NCBI GenBank assembly: GCA_031274845.1
Contig: JAISPN010000133.1
Coordinates: 1 to 9,508, forward strand
Source of the DNA: Acidobacteriaceae bacterium
Lineage (GTDB): Bacteria > Acidobacteriota > Vicinamibacteria > Vicinamibacterales > CAVVIG01
Direction of reading: 5' to 3'
Length of the DNA stretch: 9,508 bases
In this document: in pieces, positions 7,201 through 9,508 of the stretch
Numbering within the stretch: the stretch's first letter is position 1
How the letters are laid out: each line of letters begins with the position of its first letter
Notes under the pieces: generated by a model
Database searches by the model: none
Told to the model about the DNA's origin: nothing
What the model saw: the letters and a program-made list of their open reading frames with translations, nothing else
Program-made: the position numbers and the translations under genes

Positions 7201-7536
7201 GGCGGCGCGGTGCTGCAACCGGTGTTGTACAGCGTCGCCATCGAGCAGGGGCTCTCGACGCGCGTGGTGCAAGGACGTCTCTTCTACTGCACGACGGCGG
7301 GTGGATTTTCTGTTCACGCGATCGACATCAACGACGACACGCGCACGCAAGGCGTGACGGTGCTCGACATCATCGATCGCGCGGTGGAGCAGGGCGTGTT
7401 GCTGCCGGCGCCGGTCGAGCGTGCCTGCACGTGGTGCACTTTCCGTCCCGTCTGCGGTCCGCGCGAAGAGGAACGAGTCACACGGAAATCCAAAGTCGAA
7501 CTTGAGGATCTGCTGGCGTTGAGGCGCATGCGATGA
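4243..7536 (+). CDS. addB: AddB-like PD-(D/E)XK nuclease subunit with iron-sulfur cysteines
   Basis: This protein of 1097 residues is the predicted AddB-type subunit of an AddAB helicase-nuclease that processes double-strand DNA ends. The N-terminal half resembles an inactive superfamily I helicase scaffold. The segment at the usual ATP-binding position reads GASRGAAD (34-41), with no Walker A Lys-Thr/Ser. A helicase-like stretch with VPGLAE (600-605) and a YPRMD segment (659-663) follow. The C-terminal nuclease has Asp956, Asp971-His-Lys973 and the Gln992-x3-Tyr996 motif. Four cysteines (807, then 1062, 1065 and 1071 as CxxC-x5-C) match the AddB 4Fe-4S arrangement that staples the nuclease domain. 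Residues 391-421 form a strongly acidic linker. The ATG at 4243 is the first possible start, because an in-frame TAG lies at 4237-4239; the ribosome site is weak. The stop overlaps the downstream helicase start as ATGA. The length is close to that of B. subtilis AddB. Confidence 0.87.
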   Translation: MVQVITSTSASARLASAARVLADRDPADSLLLIGASRGAADDLARRVACQSGATFGIERFSLTVLAAQVVAEHDPSRLRTPDSTAMMEAMASRAAFEARSHGTLEYFRPVAALPGFPRALARTLRELRLARVSARRLAGQGAAARDVAALLESVEAELARARIDDRAALFDAATMAWREGRTRWSGTPFVLLDVAIDSLAEREFIAAMAASADGIITVPDGDLRAIEACRQLGAEIRVVPDAAETGSDLAQLRRFIFTVDPPPERRLSGDVRLFSAPGEGRETLEIVRRVLDEASRGVRFDEMAVLLRAPAQYLGLLEHACARGGVPAYFDRGTRRPDPAGRAFVALLSCAVEGLSARRFDEYLSLGQVPRIATSPSTEQPPHAPVVLPRDEFLTEAFLDDAIDDPETANPDPDSAESDADAVVAGTLRAPWKWEALIVESAVVGGRTRADGKDRWRRRLSGLHATYEFQRAEIVREEPDSPRLARIERNLRNLDHLQRFALPIIDRLAEWPEIGTWAEWIARLMPLAGQALARPRRVLQTLAEMRPMGEVGPVSLEEVRDVLHERLVMLDWDPPRRRYGALFVGTPQQARGRAFRVVFVPGLAERVVPQRPREDPLLLDERRAQIDRALLRQDDRGSAERLLLKMAIGAASDRLYLSYPRMDVAETRARVPSFYALDVMRAMTGRVPDYRVLAADAAEDAGASLAWPAPKEASRAVDDLEHDLAVLRPLLDARDVAAVKGRANYLLSLNDHLARSIRMRWRRDQKAWSPVDGLLVKERPGAAIALAKHRLHAREYSLSALQRFSTCPYQFLLGSIHRLDAWEEPSPLVHMDPLTRGSLFHKAQAEFLRALEAKGALPLREAEVPSAVRVMDDTLRAVAAEYAEKLMPAIPRVWHDEIEELGRDLGIWVRRMAEDATWIPKYVEFSFGLNDEGRDPRSLPEAITIDGRFRLRGSVDLIEAHARTGELRVTDHKTGKNRSKPDLVIGGGAVLQPVLYSVAIEQGLSTRVVQGRLFYCTTAGGFSVHAIDINDDTRTQGVTVLDIIDRAVEQGVLLPAPVERACTWCTFRPVCGPREEERVTRKSKVELEDLLALRRMR
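7521..7524 (+). promoter_or_regulatory. Ribosome binding site of the AddA-like gene
   Basis: GAGG within TTGAGG at the end of the AddB-like gene lies eight bases before the ATG at 7533-7535. It supports that start in preference to the ATG at 7528, which is in a different frame, and the in-frame ATG ten codons further on. Confidence 0.55.
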
Positions 7537-9508
7537 CCGCGAACGATTTCCTCGCGCGTGACATGGAGGCGCGTCGCGCCATCGCTCAGGATCTCGACGC
7601 GACGCTGGTGGTCGAAGCCGCCGCGGGCACTGGCAAGACGACGGAGCTTGTGGGGCGGATGCTGCGGGTGCTTGCGACCGGCACGGCGGCGATGACCGAG
7701 ATGGTCGCGGTGACGTTTACGGAAAAAGCCGCGGGTGAATTGAAGCTGCGCTTGCGGGAGCGGCTCGAACACGAACGCGCCCGCGCGGAGATTGACCTGG
7801 CGGTGCGACGCCGGTTGGATCTCGCGCTCGAAACGCTCGAAGACGCGCACGTCAACACGATTCACGGTTTCTGCGCCGAGCTGCTGCGCGAGCGTCCGGT
7901 CGAAGCGGGTGTCGATCCGCTGTTTACCGTCCTCACGGAGCCGCAGGCGATCCGGCTCTATCACAAGGCGTTCGATCAGTGGTTGCAGCAGACGCTCAAC
8001 GATCCGCCGGACGGGGTGCGGCGCGCCTTGCGCCGAATCAGCGCGCTCGGCTTCGGCGAGGGCGCGGATGCGGGGCCGATCGCTCGCTTGCGAGGCGTTG
8101 GCTATCAGCTGATGCAGAATCGTGACTTCACCGCCGCGTGGCATCGGCCTGTGTTCGATCGTGTCGATCGCATCACAGAGCTTGTTCGCGATCTGCACCA
8201 GCTTGCCGAGCTGTCCGCCTCGCCGACTTCGCCGCGCGACAACCTGTGCGCGGATCTCGACGGCGTGCGTCGCTTGAGCCATCAGATCTCGCTTGAGGAA
8301 TCGTTCGGCCAGCAGGATCTCGATGCGTGGGAAGCGCGTCTCGTCGATCTGACGCGCGATCGCGGTTTCTCGCGTCCGCGAAAGGGGAGCGGTCGTACAT
8401 ACAGCGCGACCGTCACGCGCGCCGACCTCCTCGCCGCGCGTCAGCGTTTCTTTGATGCCGTGCAGCAGTTCAAGCAGGATGCCGACGCGGATCTGGCGGC
8501 GGCGCTTCAGGGCGAACTGATTGGCGCGACCGCGCGTTATCAGCAGCTCAAGACTGCGGCGGGCTCGCTCGACTTTGGCGATCTGCTGGCGTACGCCCGC
8601 ACACTGATCCGCGATCATCGTGAGGTGCGTCAACACCTTCAGCGCAAGTGCGCGCGCATCTTCGTCGACGAGTTTCAGGACACCGATCCGTTGCAGGCGG
8701 AAATCCTGTTGCTGCTCGCGGCGGAGGACCCGGACGAGACGCGTGTCGATGCGATTCGTCCTCGTCCCGGCAAGCTGTTCATCGTCGGCGATCCGAAGCA
8801 GGCGATCTATCGCTTTCGCGGCACCGATGTCGCCACCTACTGGCGTGTGAGCCGTCAGATCGAGCGCGGCGGCGGGCGTGTGCTGCAGCTGACGCGCAGC
8901 TATCGCAGCGTTCCGGAGATCCAGCGGTTCGTCAACGCGGCGTTCGCGCCGGAGATGGTGGCGAACGACATGATGCTGCAACCCGACTATGTTCCGCTGT
9001 CGCCGGATCGCGCGAGCTACCGTGGACAGCCGGCCGTGGTCGCCTTGCCGGTGCCGCGCCCCTATTCCAATCGCGGCATGCTCAAGGTCTCTTCGTGGGC
9101 AATCGAGCACTCGTTGCCGGATGCCGTTGGCGCGTACATCGCGTGGCTGGTCGATCCTGCAAACGGCTGGACGGTGGCGGACACGTCTCCGGACGGAACA
9201 GAGCAGCGGGTGCCGCTAGAGCCGCGGCACATCGCCGTGCTGTTCCGCCGCTTCGTCAGCTTTAAAGATGATGTGACACGGGCCTACACGAGCGCGATTG
9301 AAGCGCGCGGCATTCCGCATCTGCTGGTTGGCGGCAAATCGTTTCACGGCCGCGAAGAAGTGGAGTTGATCCGCGCGGCGCTTGCGGCAATCGAGTGGCC
9401 CGACGATGAACTGTCGGTGTTCGCGACGCTGAAGGGATCGTTGTTTGCGTTCGACGACGCGCTGCTGCTGGAATTTCGCGATCGCTTCAAGACGCTCCAT
9501 CCGTTCCG
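7533..9508 (+). CDS. addA: AddA-like UvrD/Rep-family helicase-nuclease subunit, 3'-truncated
   Basis: The reading frame is open from the ATG at 7533 to the right edge: 658 codons plus two bases, about half of a typical AddA. Superfamily I helicase motifs are complete as far as they are covered. They are Walker A AAAGTGKTT (Lys35), motif Ia VAVTFTEKAAGEL (58-70), TIHGFC (109-114), Walker B VDEFQD (378-383), motif III VGDPKQAIYRFRG (418-430), motif IV LTRSYRS (453-459) and GGKSFHGREEVE (600-611) of the 2A domain. The protein should be the ATP-driven 3'-to-5' translocating subunit paired with the AddB-like protein; a C-terminal PD-(D/E)XK nuclease domain would be expected beyond the window. The ATGA overlap and the preceding GAGG ribosome site show an operon with coupled translation. 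RecB or a UvrD-like helicase without a nuclease domain are alternatives, but the AddB-like partner immediately upstream favours AddA. Confidence 0.88.
   Translation, partial: MTANDFLARDMEARRAIAQDLDATLVVEAAAGTGKTTELVGRMLRVLATGTAAMTEMVAVTFTEKAAGELKLRLRERLEHERARAEIDLAVRRRLDLALETLEDAHVNTIHGFCAELLRERPVEAGVDPLFTVLTEPQAIRLYHKAFDQWLQQTLNDPPDGVRRALRRISALGFGEGADAGPIARLRGVGYQLMQNRDFTAAWHRPVFDRVDRITELVRDLHQLAELSASPTSPRDNLCADLDGVRRLSHQISLEESFGQQDLDAWEARLVDLTRDRGFSRPRKGSGRTYSATVTRADLLAARQRFFDAVQQFKQDADADLAAALQGELIGATARYQQLKTAAGSLDFGDLLAYARTLIRDHREVRQHLQRKCARIFVDEFQDTDPLQAEILLLLAAEDPDETRVDAIRPRPGKLFIVGDPKQAIYRFRGTDVATYWRVSRQIERGGGRVLQLTRSYRSVPEIQRFVNAAFAPEMVANDMMLQPDYVPLSPDRASYRGQPAVVALPVPRPYSNRGMLKVSSWAIEHSLPDAVGAYIAWLVDPANGWTVADTSPDGTEQRVPLEPRHIAVLFRRFVSFKDDVTRAYTSAIEARGIPHLLVGGKSFHGREEVELIRAALAAIEWPDDELSVFATLKGSLFAFDDALLLEFRDRFKTLHPF

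Noticed and set aside
7314..9110. 598-residue open reading frame on the minus strand
   Set aside because: It is antisense to the AddB-like 3' end and the AddA-like helicase, whose motifs are unmistakable. Its translation is Arg-rich with no recognisable domain. Long antisense frames are common in GC-rich coding DNA.

Overview
The window is a GC-rich, tightly packed stretch of bacterial chromosome with two functional blocks separated by a 237-nt divergent intergenic region. No RNA genes, mobile elements or CRISPR arrays were seen. The high GC, the codon bias and the style of the AddB-like protein suggest an Acidobacteriota-type genome, possibly Vicinamibacteria. This is inference from memory of similar proteins, not a search result.

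Left block (1-4005): a bacterial sphingolipid (long-chain base/ceramide) gene set. On the minus strand, in transcription order, lie an acyl carrier protein (4005-3718), a fatty acyl-AMP ligase-type acyl-activating enzyme (3721-2021) and a serine palmitoyltransferase (2021-825). These three overlap by 4 nt and 1 nt, so they almost certainly form one translationally coupled operon. The 3' part of an extended short-chain dehydrogenase/epimerase gene on the plus strand (left-edge truncated, ends 824) points at them, and its stop codon directly abuts the SPT stop codon. The same four classes (spt, acpR, aasR, cerR) sit together in the Caulobacter ceramide locus. The simplest reading is that the ligase loads a fatty acid onto the ACP, SPT condenses the acyl-ACP with serine to a 3-ketosphinganine, and the SDR reduces the 3-keto group, perhaps at the 3-oxo-ceramide stage. 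A ceramide synthase (N-acyltransferase) is not in the window.

Middle (4006-4242): a divergent control region. It holds a 7-bp inverted repeat with a CIRCE-like core, weak promoter-like AT-rich patches, and a convincing plus-strand intrinsic-terminator structure 53 nt before the rightward operon. That placement suggests a short leader RNA or attenuation, and is the least expected signal in the window.

Right block (4243-9508): a plus-strand recombination-repair operon. An AddB-like PD-(D/E)XK/iron-sulfur nuclease subunit (1097 aa) has a degenerate Walker A position. It is followed, with an ATGA overlap, by an AddA-like UvrD-family helicase that runs off the right edge after 658 codons. Together they should form an AddAB-type helicase-nuclease that resects double-strand breaks for RecA loading. 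The two blocks appear functionally unrelated and share only the intergenic region.
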